Shown here in pieces: positions 54,985-64,000 of a stretch of 64,000 nt of DNA. Source of the DNA: Pseudonocardia asaccharolytica DSM 44247 = NBRC 16224 (GTDB lineage: Bacteria > Actinomycetota > Actinomycetes > Mycobacteriales > Pseudonocardiaceae); the NCBI RefSeq assembly GCF_000423625.1, contig NZ_AUII01000025.1, positions 1-64,000 on the forward strand, read 5' to 3'. Position numbers and translations under genes: made by a program. How positions within the stretch are numbered: the stretch's first letter is position 1; each line of letters opens with the position of its first letter. The notes beneath the pieces are model-generated. The model was not told where the DNA came from and made no database searches. It saw nothing but the letters and a program-made list of their open reading frames with translations.

Positions 54985-55776
54985 GTGCCGATGGCGAGCA
55001 CGAGCGCGCGGGCCTGGCGGATCGCACAAACGACCCAGTGCCCGACGTGGGTGGTCGAGCGGGCGTTCGACCGCAGGCCGTTCGCCGACGTCTCCGATCT
55101 GCGCTCGGCGTTCCAGGAGGCGCTGATCTCCGGGACGTGCGACGAGCAGCGCGACCTGATGGCCTTCTACCCCGGTCTCGGCGCCGACGCGGTGGCCGAG
55201 GGCGAGGCGGGCGAGGACTCGACGCGCGACCAGTCGTCGGCGGGCCTGACCCGGCCGTCGGACTCCGACCACGCCGAGTTCTGCCGGTTGACCGCGGCCT
55301 ACCGGGAGCGGTTCGGGATCCCGCTGATCGTGTGCGTGCGCGACGCCGAGAAGCGGGAGACGATCCTGCACGACGGCTGGCAGCGGCTGCAGAACCCGAC
55401 GGGGAGCATCGTGAACCTCGACGCGTTCAACGCCCTACCCGCTGCCGCCGAGGGCGCGCTGCTGGGCAACGACCCGGCGACCGAGCGCGTCGTGGTGCGC
55501 CGCGAGCTGGCCGCGATCAACCGGATCCGGCTGGACCGGCTGATCTCGGAGGAGGCTGCACGACCCTGTCCACCCACGTGCTCGACGCCGCGCTCGGCCC
55601 GCCGCCGGCGTCGCCGTCCGGCTGTTCCGCGGCGACGACCTGGTCGCCGAGGCGAAGACCGACGACGACGGGCGGGTGCGGGAACTGGTGCCCGGGCTCG
55701 CCGCGGGCACCCACCGGCTCGCCTTCGGCACCGGCGACTACTTCACCGCCACCGGCCAGCGGGGGTTCTACCCTGA
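54985..55776 (+). pseudogene. uraD: Degenerate OHCU decarboxylase (uraD-like), stop lost
   Basis: The first 190 codons resemble OHCU decarboxylase: FADVSDLRSAFQEALISG, FCRLTAAYRERFGIPLIVCV and ERVVVRRELAAINRIRLDRLI. Key family features are altered: the expected HPxLG histidine is Tyr in FYPGLG, and the SxxEQxxAGL element is STRDQSSAGL. At 55558 the frame reads GCA-CGA where GCA-TGA would end it, so it runs on through uraH in a meaningless frame to 55776. UraD normally decarboxylates OHCU to S-allantoin. Confidence 0.65.
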
Positions 55777-55873
55777 GCTCGCCGTCACCTTCACCGTCAC
55801 CGACCCGACACAGCACCACCACGTGCCGCTGCTGCTGTCGCCGTTCGCCTACTCGACCTACCGAGGGAGCTGA
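55560..55873 (+). pseudogene. uraH: 5-hydroxyisourate hydrolase (uraH) with lost start and frameshift
   Basis: At 55560 an ACG stands where ATG would start (ACG ACC CTG TCC). It is followed by LSTHVLDAALG, the conserved HIU hydrolase N-terminus. After a one-base shift near 55595 it continues GVAVRLFRGDDLVAEAKTDDDG, then HRLAFGTGDYF, YPELAVTFTVTDPTQHHHVPLLLSPFAYSTYRGS, the transthyretin-like YRGS end. All catalytic segments are recognisable but in two frames and without a normal start. Confidence 0.75.
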
Positions 55874-55874
55874 C

Positions 55875-56231
55875 ATGGGCATCGTGCTGGGAGGCAACCA
55901 GTACGGGCAGCCGACCGACACCCGGAAGAACACCGGCTACGTCTTCGCCGAGGAGAAGGCCCTGCGCGAGATCGAGACCTACGCGTTTGCGCTGGGCCGG
56001 CACTTCGTCGAGGATGTTTCGCTCGCGCTGCAGCAGACGCTGTGGGAGATGGGTCGCGCGGTGCTGCAGGCGCATCCGGAGATCGCGGAGCTCGACCTCT
56101 CGGCGCCGAAGAAGCACCGCTTCCTCGTTGACCTCGCGCCGTTCGGGCTGGACAACCCCGGCGAGGTGTTCTATGCCGCCGACCGGCCGTACGGGCTGAT
56201 CGAGTACACCGTCACCAGGGACGAGTCGTGA
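55875..56231 (+). pseudogene. Uricase with large in-frame internal deletion
   Basis: The 118-residue frame begins MGIVLGGNQYGQ (uricase N-terminus) and jumps to TDTRKNTGYVFAEEKAL and FALGRHFVEDV. It jumps again to the C-terminal SLALQQTLWEMGRAVLQAHP, KKHRFLVDLAPFGLDN and GEVFYAADRPYGLIEYTVTRD. Full cofactor-free uricase is about 300 residues, so well over half is missing, including most of the active-site walls. Its GTGA overlap with the guanine deaminase gene is still intact. Confidence 0.8.
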
Positions 56232-56689
56232 GTGCCTGGCTGGCCGAGGCCGTGGAGCTGGCCCGGCGCAACGTGGCCGAGGGCGGCGGACCGTTCGGGG
56301 CGCTGGTCGTGGCGGACGGCGCCGTGCTGGGCCGCGGGGTCAACCGGGTCACCCGCGACGCCGACCCGACGGCGCACGCCGAGGTCGTCGCGATCCGGGC
56401 GGCCTGCCGGGCGATCGGCGACTTCCGGCTGAGCGGCGCCACGCTCTACAGCTCGTGCGAACCGTGCCCGCTGTGCCTGTCGGCGGTGCTGTGGGCCCGG
56501 CTGGACCGGGTGGAGTACGCGGCCGACCGCTACGACGCGGCCCGCGGCGGGTTCGACGACCTGGCGTTCTACGAGCTGTTCGGCACGCCCCGCGCGCAGT
56601 GGCCGACGCCGGTGGTCGCCGTGCCGGTCGAGGGGCGCGCCGCGCCGTTCGACGCATGGCTGGCGGCGGAGACGAAGGTCGCGTACTGA
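56228..56689 (+). CDS. Guanine deaminase-like nucleobase deaminase
   Basis: The 153-residue zinc deaminase has His50-Ala-Glu52 (TAHAEVVAIRAA) and Cys80-x-x-Cys83 (CEPCPLC), with the Bacillus GuaD-like end YELFGTPRAQWPTPVV. It would convert guanine to xanthine, feeding the broken urate genes next to it. GTG 56228 overlaps the uricase stop. It appears intact. Confidence 0.82.
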   Translation: MSAWLAEAVELARRNVAEGGGPFGALVVADGAVLGRGVNRVTRDADPTAHAEVVAIRAACRAIGDFRLSGATLYSSCEPCPLCLSAVLWARLDRVEYAADRYDAARGGFDDLAFYELFGTPRAQWPTPVVAVPVEGRAAPFDAWLAAETKVAY

Positions 56690-56699
56690 GCTCCGCATC

Positions 56700-56888
56700 A
56701 TGATTCGGCGTGGGCGGTGCTCGGCCGACACCGACTTCGCCCGGTTCGCCGCAGCCGGGACCGCTGCGGCGTACCCGCTCACCGACCTCGAGCCCGACCC
56801 GGCACGGTGCATGGCCGAGCCGGGACCGCTGCTCACGGCGACCGCCCGCCGGATCGCTCGTCGTCTCACCGGTGATCTCGTGGCGTGA
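56700..56888 (+). CDS. Small hypothetical protein
   Basis: A 62-codon frame, MIRRGRCSADTDFARFAAAG ... RRIARRLTGDLVA, follows the deaminase by 10 bp. I do not recognise it, and there is no ribosome site. It could be a fragment of a deleted purine-catabolism gene. Confidence 0.25.
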   Translation: MIRRGRCSADTDFARFAAAGTAAAYPLTDLEPDPARCMAEPGPLLTATARRIARRLTGDLVA

Positions 56889-56972
56889 CGATCCGCGACA
56901 CGCCCGATCGGAGATCTTCTGCCCCGGGTGTCGTCGGCGTGCCACGATGCAGGCCGACAGCAGGGAGGGCTC

Positions 56973-57275
56973 ATGGGCGTGGGGACCGCGCCGCGCCGCG
57001 GCGCGGCGCTGTTGGCCAGCACACTGCGGATCATCGGAACCGCGATCGCGCTCGTCCTGGTCCTGCACGTCGCGCTGACCCTGCTCGAGGCGAACCCCGC
57101 GAACCAGCTGACGATCTTCGTGGCCGATCTGGCCGTCCGGTTCAACCTGGGTCTGGCCGACCTGTTCCTGCCCGCCGATCCCAAGCTCGCGGTCGCGCTC
57201 AACTACGGGCTCGCCGCCCTCGTCTGGTTCGCGGTCACCGCGGTCGTGGTCCGGATCGTGCGCCGCTTCGCGTGA
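56973..57275 (+). CDS. Small membrane protein
   Basis: The 100-residue protein from ATG 56973, after AGGGAGGGCTC, has three hydrophobic segments (IIGTAIALVLVLHVALTLL, LTIFVADLAVRFNLGLADLF, LAALVWFAVTAVVVRIV). No family was recognised. It lies upstream of ask in the same direction, with a 225-bp gap. Confidence 0.6.
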   Translation: MGVGTAPRRGAALLASTLRIIGTAIALVLVLHVALTLLEANPANQLTIFVADLAVRFNLGLADLFLPADPKLAVALNYGLAALVWFAVTAVVVRIVRRFA

Positions 57276-57500
57276 CGTGCAGGCCGGGGTCGACCACGGT
57301 CGGTCACCCGTCCGGACTGTGTGCGCCCAGCGGCCCTGTGGGATCCGTCATCGGCGTCAGCGCGGTTGGGTGCCACAGGTAGGCTCGATGTCCGACCAGC
57401 GCTCGGGAATGCGGCGATGCCATCGCGTCGATCCGCGTGCCGGGTGGGAAACCGCAAACGCCGGCGGCACCCGGTCGCGGGGCAGGAACAGGAGGTCGGG

Positions 57501-58762
<1,262 letters not shown>

Positions 58763-58766
<4 letters not shown>

Positions 58767-59830
58767 ACCAGCAGGGTCCGGTTGTGGCGATCGTCGGGGC
58801 CACCGGTGCGGTCGGTACTACGATGATCGAGATCATCGACGCGCGGCCCTCGGTGCCGTGGGGCGAGATCCGGCTGGTGGCCTCGCCGCGGTCGGCGGGC
58901 AAGGTGCTGCGGGTCCGCGGCCAGGACACCACGGTGCAGGCGTTGGCACCGGAGGTCTTCGACGGCGTCGACGTGGCCTTGTTCGACGTCCCGGACGAGG
59001 TCAGCGCCGAATGGGCGCCGATCGCGGTCGCGCGGGGAGCGGTGGCCGTCGACAACTCCGGCGCGTTCCGGATGGATCCCGAGGTGCCCCTGGTGGTGCC
59101 CGAGGTCAACGCTGCCGACGCCACCAACCGGCCGAAGGGGATCATCGCGAACCCCAACTGCACGACGCTGTCGATGATGGCGGCGATGGGGGCGCTGCAC
59201 CGCGAGTTCGAGCTGCGCGAGCTGGTCGTCGCCTCCTACCAGGCGGCCTCGGGCGCCGGGCAGCCCGGTATCGACCGGCTCTACGCGGAGCTGGCGGCGC
59301 TGGCCGGCAAGCAGGTCGGCAACCGCAGCGGTGACGTGGCCGAGGCCCTTCGCGAGGCCGGGCTCGGCTCCGACTCGCCGTTCCCCGCCCCGCTCGCGCT
59401 CAACGTCGTACCGTGGGCGGGCTCGCTCAAGGACGACGGCTGGTCGTCCGAGGAGCTCAAGGTGCGCAACGAGTCGCGCAAGATCCTCGGCATCCCGGAC
59501 CTCAAGGTGTCGGCCACCTGCGTGCGGGTGCCCGTGGTGACCACCCACGCGCTGGCCGTGCACGCGACGTTCGGACAGGACGTGTCGGTGGACGCGGCCC
59601 GCAAGGTCCTCGCCGCCCAGCCGACGATCATGCTGCGCGACGACCCGGCCGCGGGCGAGTGGCCGACCCCGGCCGCCGTCGTCGGCGAGGACCCCACCTG
59701 GGTCGGCCGGATCCGGCAGGCGCTCGACTTCCCGAACACCCTCGAGCTGTTCGTGTGCGGGGACAACCTCCGCAAGGGTGCCGCGCTGAACACCTACGAG
59801 ATCGCCGAGACGGTCGCGGCAAGTCTGTAG
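58763..59830 (+). CDS. asd: Aspartate-semialdehyde dehydrogenase
   Basis: The 355-residue enzyme reduces aspartyl phosphate to the semialdehyde. It has [14 protein letters not shown] (NADP site), NPNCTT with catalytic Cys133, and [17 protein letters not shown]. It is translationally coupled to ask through ATGA at 58763-58766. The pair is the standard actinobacterial ask-asd operon. Confidence 0.96.
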
Positions 59831-59885
59831 GCGCGCCCGGCTCCCTCGCACGTCACGGAGCCATAACGTTCCTGCCATCCGGTTC

Positions 59886-59917
59886 TCCGGCGCATTATGG
59901 AGCCATAATGCGCCGGA
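59886..59917 (+). terminator. 15-bp palindromic hairpin after asd
   Basis: TCCGGCGCATTATGG (59886-59900) and CCATAATGCGCCGGA (59903-59917) pair perfectly around AG. It lies 56 bp after the asd stop. A related half-site, GGAGCCATAACG, occurs at 59859-59870. Like the 24487 family, it is a nearly loop-free palindrome. Confidence 0.65.
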
Positions 59918-59983
59918 TCGGGTGGGGCGTGTCCGGCCACATTCGCGTGTGTCGAATGGGCCGTTCCGGTTAGCTTTTCCGCC

Positions 59984-60490
59984 GTGAGCCATGAGGAACT
60001 GGTACGCCGTTACGAGGCCGGCGGCGGGAAGCTCGCCGCCGCGAACGCTGAGGGCCTTGCGGTCCCTCCTTCCCTGCGCACAGCCCTGCTCACCTGCATG
60101 GACTCGCGGATCGACACCTTCGCGCTGTTCGGGCTGACGCTCGGTGAGGTGCACGTGCTGCGTAACGCGGGTGGCGTCGTCACCGACGACGTGATCAGAT
60201 CGCTGACGATCAGTCAGCGCAAACTCGAGACCCGAGACGTGGTGGTCGTCCAGCACACCGGCTGCGGGCTGACCATGTTCAGCGACGACGACTTCTGCGA
60301 GGAGCTTGCGACCGAGGTCGGGATGCGTCCGCCGTGGCGCACACACGCCTTCCGCGAACCGGCGCTGAGCGTGCGCCGGGACATGGCCCAGCTGCGCCAC
60401 GACCCGTTCCTGCTGCCGGAGACGCGGGTTCGCGGTTTTGTGCTGGACACCGAGCGTTTCGTGCTCGAGGAGGTCTACCTCGACGGGTAG
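59984..60490 (+). CDS. Beta-class carbonic anhydrase
   Basis: The 168-residue enzyme hydrates CO2. Zinc ligands Cys38 and Asp40 (LTCMDSRID) and His91 with Cys94 (HTGCGLTMF) are all present, and LRNAGGVVTDDVIRSL is the conserved strand. It is of the short Rv1284-like type. GTG 59984 is the start. It ends 2 bp before the convergent EEP gene. Confidence 0.9.
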   Translation: MSHEELVRRYEAGGGKLAAANAEGLAVPPSLRTALLTCMDSRIDTFALFGLTLGEVHVLRNAGGVVTDDVIRSLTISQRKLETRDVVVVQHTGCGLTMFSDDDFCEELATEVGMRPPWRTHAFREPALSVRRDMAQLRHDPFLLPETRVRGFVLDTERFVLEEVYLDG

Positions 60491-60492
60491 GG

Positions 60493-61542
60493 CTATGGGG
60501 CGGCGAAGACCTGTTCGGGCACTCGCAGCGTGGTGACGACGGCGCGGTGGTCGCTGCCGGGGATGTCGTGAATCGAGAACGTCTCCGCGACGATGCCGTC
60601 GGTACTGAGGACGTGGTCGATCTGAGGGCCGAGCCAGCGCGGCGCCGAGGTGGGCCACGTCGAAGCGAGCCCCGCCCCGCGCTGGGCGGCGGCGTCGCCG
60701 CATTCGGACGTCGCGGTGCGCAGCGTCGAATGGTCCAGGGTGGAGTTCAGGTCGCCCGCGACGATCGCCGGATTCGTGCCCTCGCACCACTGGGAGAGCA
60801 GGGCGAGGTCGGCGCGCCACTGCGGGACCGCACCGGCGGTCGGCGCGACCGAGTGGAACGCGACGAAACGCAGCCCGCCCAACGTGCCCCCGGTGACCTC
60901 GACATAGGGGAAGGCCGTGTCCCCGATGCCCATCTCGACGTCGCCCAGGGCATCGGAGACGATCGCGGTGACCCCGGCGACGTCGGCCCTTCCCTCCCGG
61001 GTCGAGGTCCGCATCTGGTAGCCGAGCGGCTCCACCAGTGGGGCGATCTTGTCGCGGTAACCGGAACCTGCCTCGGTGAGGGAGATGAGATCCGGGCGTG
61101 TGGACCGGATCAGCTGGGCGACCGCATCGACGTCGGCCTCACCCAGATAGGTGTTGAAGGTGAGGACGGTGAGCGGTCGCCCGGACGTCGGCAGCGGGTC
61201 GGCGATGGCGCGCGGCAGCACTAGCGCGCTCCCGAGGAGCGTCACGATCACGAGGCCCGCGGCGAACGGCCATGCCCGCGGCCGCAGCAGCGTCACCAGC
61301 ACCGCGAGCGCGGCGAGCACCGCCACCGCGCCGAGCAGCAGCGGCCGGAACGCGATGAGCTGCGCGAACGGGCTGAAGCGGTCCATCTGGAAGAGCAGGT
61401 CCGGAAGCACCCCGACGGCCGCGACGACGGTGAGCAGGCCGGCCGCCAGAAATCGCCCGGGCCCACCGCGGCGGGTCCGCGTGGTCGGCGACGAGGAAGG
61501 CGGCGGGGCGTCGTGCCGGACGGGGCCAGGGGGAGCGCTCAT
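60493..61542 (-). CDS. Endonuclease/exonuclease/phosphatase-family membrane protein
   Basis: The 349-residue protein has about three N-terminal membrane segments (residues about 30-115). An EEP domain faces outside and contains TVLTFNTYLGEAD, DLISLTEAG, GGLRFVAFHSVAPT, IVAGDLNSTLDH and IPGSDHRAVVTTL, with the catalytic Glu, Asp-Asn and Asp-His residues. Related VanJ-type proteins hydrolyse lipid pyrophosphates, but the substrate here is unknown. ATG 61542 was chosen over upstream in-frame codons. Confidence 0.85.
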   Translation of the reverse strand: MSAPPGPVRHDAPPPSSSPTTRTRRGGPGRFLAAGLLTVVAAVGVLPDLLFQMDRFSPFAQLIAFRPLLLGAVAVLAALAVLVTLLRPRAWPFAAGLVIVTLLGSALVLPRAIADPLPTSGRPLTVLTFNTYLGEADVDAVAQLIRSTRPDLISLTEAGSGYRDKIAPLVEPLGYQMRTSTREGRADVAGVTAIVSDALGDVEMGIGDTAFPYVEVTGGTLGGLRFVAFHSVAPTAGAVPQWRADLALLSQWCEGTNPAIVAGDLNSTLDHSTLRTATSECGDAAAQRGAGLASTWPTSAPRWLGPQIDHVLSTDGIVAETFSIHDIPGSDHRAVVTTLRVPEQVFAAP

Positions 61543-61582
61543 CACCCGACAGTGTGCCGCATGCGGGGTTCGGCACGCGTGA

Positions 61583-62776
61583 TCACCGGCGTGCGACGAG
61601 CGCTGCGACACCGGCCATCGCGACGCCCACCAGCCCGGCGGTGGCGATCGCCGCCGCCGGCGAGAAGGCGTCGATCAGCGCCCCGGCCAGCGGCGCGCCG
61701 AACGCCGCACCGAGCGTGATCGCCGATCCCTGCAGCCCCGTGACCAGGCCGCGGACCCGTTCCGGCGCCAGCGCGGCGACGGTGTCGGCGCTCGCGGTGA
61801 GCGACGGCGCGCAGGCCAGCCCGGCCGGGACGAGCAGCAGCGCGAAGGTCCACCACGGGCCGCCGAGCGCCACCGGCAGGGTGGCCAGGCCGAGCGCGGC
61901 GACCAGCGCGTAGAGGGAGCGCGAACGCTGCGCGGTCCCGTACAGATAGCCACCGACGAGCGAGGACAGGCACCACGCCCCGATGACGACGCCGATCAGG
62001 CCGGCCTGCCCGCTGCTCTGCAGCGCGGCGACGACGCCCAGCTCGCTGCCGAAGATGACGGCCGCGGCGGCCGTGGTGGCGAGCAGCGTCGCGACGAGCT
62101 GCGGGGTCAGCCACTCCGCGATCGGCCCTGTCTCGCGGCGAACATCGCGTGGCGCCTCGGCCCTGGTCGGCGGGTTGAGCAAGCACAGCGCCACGCCGCC
62201 GAGCGCATAGCCCGCGCCGACGGCGATCATCGCGACCGTCGTCGAGACCCCGACCGCGAGTGCCGTCCCGATGGCCGGCCCGAGGATGTAGGACAGCTCG
62301 ACCGACATCGAGTCCAGGGCGTAGGCCGGGCGTCGCCGCTCGGTGGGGACGAGCGCAGCAATCGCCTGCCGGATCACCGAGTACACCGGCAGGGCCAGCA
62401 GGCCGCCGAGCAGCGCGCCCGCGAGCAGTGCCGGATAGGGCAGCCACGGGGCCGCCGACCAGAAGCCGATCTCCGCGCACGTCGTGAGGACGAGGACCGG
62501 GCGCAGCCCGCGGCGGTCGATCAGTCGCCCGAGCAGCGGGGCGCCGAGTGCCATCCCGATCGTGTTGGCCGCCCCGACCGCGCCCGCCGCCGCGTACCCG
62601 TGGCCGAGGCCGAGCACCACGTGCAGCGTCACCGTGATCGCCGCGGCCGACGCCGGGATCCGCACGAGGAAGCCGGTGAGCGACAGCGCGCCCACCCTGG
62701 GCAGGGCGAGGACGTCACGATAGGTGGCGATCCCCGCCCTGGCCTCGGTGGCGCTCGTCGTCGCGGTGGTCACCAC
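61583..62776 (-). CDS. Major facilitator superfamily transporter
   Basis: The 397-residue protein has twelve hydrophobic segments. It contains GAPLLGRLIDRRGLRPVLVL, the A-motif between helices 2 and 3, and a cytoplasmic LVPTERRRPAYALDSMSVEL. Such actinobacterial MFS proteins are usually drug or metabolite exporters. The start is GTG 62776 or 62773. The substrate is unknown. Confidence 0.85.
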   Translation of the reverse strand: MVTTATTSATEARAGIATYRDVLALPRVGALSLTGFLVRIPASAAAITVTLHVVLGLGHGYAAAGAVGAANTIGMALGAPLLGRLIDRRGLRPVLVLTTCAEIGFWSAAPWLPYPALLAGALLGGLLALPVYSVIRQAIAALVPTERRRPAYALDSMSVELSYILGPAIGTALAVGVSTTVAMIAVGAGYALGGVALCLLNPPTRAEAPRDVRRETGPIAEWLTPQLVATLLATTAAAAVIFGSELGVVAALQSSGQAGLIGVVIGAWCLSSLVGGYLYGTAQRSRSLYALVAALGLATLPVALGGPWWTFALLLVPAGLACAPSLTASADTVAALAPERVRGLVTGLQGSAITLGAAFGAPLAGALIDAFSPAAAIATAGLVGVAMAGVAALVARR

Positions 62777-62831
62777 GCCATCCTGACCGGTGACCGCGCC
62801 GGAGCGGCAACCGGATTTCCGCCGGCGTGGG

Positions 62832-63236
62832 TCAGTCCACGCGGCCACAGTCGCCGGGGTAGCGGCGACACCACGGGGTGAGGCCCGGGAGCCGGCCGCG
62901 GTGCCGGGAGACCCAGTCGTAGACGGCCTCCTGGATGGTCCGGGTGCGCCGGTAGAGCCGCACCGGCAGCTCGGTGCCCAGCGCGACGGCCAGCGCCGCG
63001 TTCGCCGCCTCCGCCCCGGCGGCCGTGGTGCCGTCCGCGCCCTTCCAGCGCACCGAGGCCGCGCACTCCGGGACGGTGGCGTCGACGAGCTCGGCCGCGC
63101 CCGGTCGCTGCGCGGGCACCGTGGTGATCCGGCTGTCGCGGTCGAGCACACGCAGCCAGCCGAGCGCGCGCATGCAGAACCCGCAGTCGCCGTCGAAGAC
63201 GAGTGTCCCGGCGGTGAGATTCATGCGGTTGGGCAT
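62832..63236 (-). CDS. DCC-family thiol-disulfide oxidoreductase-like protein (DUF393)
   Basis: The 134-residue protein begins with the DUF393/DCC signature LVFDGDCGFCMRALGWLRVLD (DxxCxxC). It continues RLYRRTRTIQEAVYDWVSRHRGRL, and ends CRRYPGDCG. The CxxC suggests redox activity. ATG 63236 is used; ATG 63224 is an alternative. Confidence 0.88.
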   Translation of the reverse strand: MPNRMNLTAGTLVFDGDCGFCMRALGWLRVLDRDSRITTVPAQRPGAAELVDATVPECAASVRWKGADGTTAAGAEAANAALAVALGTELPVRLYRRTRTIQEAVYDWVSRHRGRLPGLTPWCRRYPGDCGRVD

Positions 63237-63258
63237 GGCACCTACGATTGTGACTCCT

Positions 63259-63278
63259 CCGCCGCGTGAACGCGGCGG
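63259..63278. mobile_element. IS200/IS605-type right-end hairpin
   Basis: CCGCCGCG and CGCGGCGG at 63259-63278 pair perfectly around TGAA, 7 bp past the tnpB stop. This is where single-stranded-type insertion sequences carry their right-end hairpin and where the tnpB guide RNA scaffold ends. The element boundary is likely near 63240-63258. The guide would be read just outside it. Confidence 0.6.
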
Positions 63279-63285
63279 CTTCTCG

Positions 63286-64000
63286 CTAGGCCGCCGGGGC
63301 GGCGTCGCGACGGGCAAGCCCTGCCCGCAGCACGTTCACCGCGCCGACCAGGTCGGCGTGGGTGTCCAGGCCGCACCGGAGGCAGCGGAACGCGGCCTGG
63401 GTGACGCGGTTCTCCGCACCGCAGTGCCCGCACGAGGGGCACGTGCGGGAGGTGTTGGCGGGGTCCACGGCGATCAGGGTCCGTCCGGCGCTTTCAGCCT
63501 TGGCGGTCAGGATCGACAGGAACACCCCCCACCCCGCGTCGAGGATGCTCCGGTTCAGCCCGGCCTTCTGGGCCACGTTCCGCCCGGGTTCGGCGAGGGT
63601 GCCGCGGGCGGAGCGGGCCATGTTGGCGATCCGCAGCGCCTCGTGGCAGATCACGTCGTGCCGCCGCACCAGGGCGAGCGCGACCTTGTGGGCGTGGTCG
63701 AGCCGTTGGCGGCGGACCTTGCCGTGCAGGGCGGCGACCCGGGCCCGCGCTTGCTTCCGGCGGTTCGAGCCGCGCTGGCACCGAGCGAGCGCCTGCTGCG
63801 CCTCGGCGAGCTGGTCGGCAGCGGCCCGAAGATGTCGAGGGTTGTCGATCTGCTCGCCGTCGGAGGTGGTGACGAACGAGGCGACGCCGAGGCCGATGCC
63901 CACGGCGCGGCCGGTGGGCGGCAGCGGCGCGGCGGACACGTCCTCGCAGGACACGATCACGTACCAGCGGCGGCCCTCGCGCTTGACGCTGAGTGTCTTG
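63286..64000 (-). CDS. TnpB C-terminal half (runs off the right edge)
   Basis: The open frame enters from the right edge (KTLSVKREGRRWYVIVSCED). It contains AVGIGLGVASFVTTSDGEQI (RuvC I, where TnpB often has DxG), NMARSARGTLAEPGRNVAQKAGLNRSILDAGWG, AGRTLIAVDPANTSRTCPSCGH and a CPSC/CLRC zinc ribbon, then the RuvC III end LDTHADLVGAVNVL. In the first block the expected catalytic Asp is Gly in AVGIGLGV (usual G-I-D-x-G). That would be inactivating unless the residue is supplied elsewhere. It shares strand with the left-edge TnpB. Confidence 0.85.
   Translation of the reverse strand, partial: KTLSVKREGRRWYVIVSCEDVSAAPLPPTGRAVGIGLGVASFVTTSDGEQIDNPRHLRAAADQLAEAQQALARCQRGSNRRKQARARVAALHGKVRRQRLDHAHKVALALVRRHDVICHEALRIANMARSARGTLAEPGRNVAQKAGLNRSILDAGWGVFLSILTAKAESAGRTLIAVDPANTSRTCPSCGHCGAENRVTQAAFRCLRCGLDTHADLVGAVNVLRAGLARRDAAPAA

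Overview
The window is about 72% GC DNA from a high-GC actinomycete, most likely of the Pseudonocardiales. Several things point there: many GTG starts, ATGA/GTGA-coupled operons, an XRE/DUF5753-DUF397 pair, and a backbone whose order recalls the mycobacterial stretch from the ProXVWZ-type osmoprotectant transporter through tyrA, tadA, dnaX, the Rv3717-type amidase, recR and leuA to ask-asd. Genus-level placement is inference. No rRNA, CRISPR array or prophage was seen. Both edges of the window fall inside same-strand TnpB-type transposon genes.

Left part (0.5-12 kb): a tightly coupled [NiFe]-hydrogenase maturation operon runs NHL-repeat protein, hypF, hypC, a SIS-HypC fusion, a SIS protein, hypE, a second hypC, hypD, a DUF6390-like protein and an unknown protein. 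No hydrogenase structural genes and no hypA/hypB are present; a TnpB gene starts just upstream. Converging on the operon are two adjacent class I aldolase-like genes that have lost the Schiff-base lysine. Then come a decayed cytochrome P450, an ABM-like protein, a pRiA4b ORF-3 protein with a coupled unknown partner, and a DrrAB-type exporter.

Middle (18-43 kb): a betaine/osmoprotectant ABC importer with a trailing nitrilase-family gene lies divergent from a homocysteine S-methyltransferase. Next are VOC, LCP, Ku plus a stand-alone LigD-type ligase, an MT0933-like antitoxin, TyrA, an amidase, the TadA pair, tRNA-Ser(CGA), LysE, a frameshifted SGNH hydrolase, DUF1326/DUF2182 and a MenB-like crotonase. 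An apparent alkylation-damage operon follows: 2OG-Fe(II) oxygenase, ECF sigma, AGT fused to an Ada zinc domain, and 3-methyladenine glycosylase. Beside it is a SugE/Gdx transporter preceded by a guanidine-III riboswitch.

Right part (43-64 kb): tRNA-Ser(GGA), SRP RNA, dnaX, ctpE, a cell-wall amidase, ebfC and recR, then an XRE/DUF397 locus with a deleted TPR-like gene, and leuA. A purine-catabolism operon (uraD-uraH-uricase) is visibly decaying in front of an intact guanine deaminase. Ask-asd, a beta-carbonic anhydrase, an EEP-family protein, an MFS transporter, a DCC-family protein and the second TnpB complete the window.

A recurring theme is a family of about 40-bp palindromes (near 24.5, 29.8, 31.2 and 46.1 kb). 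They sit at gene ends, and some supply the stop codon.
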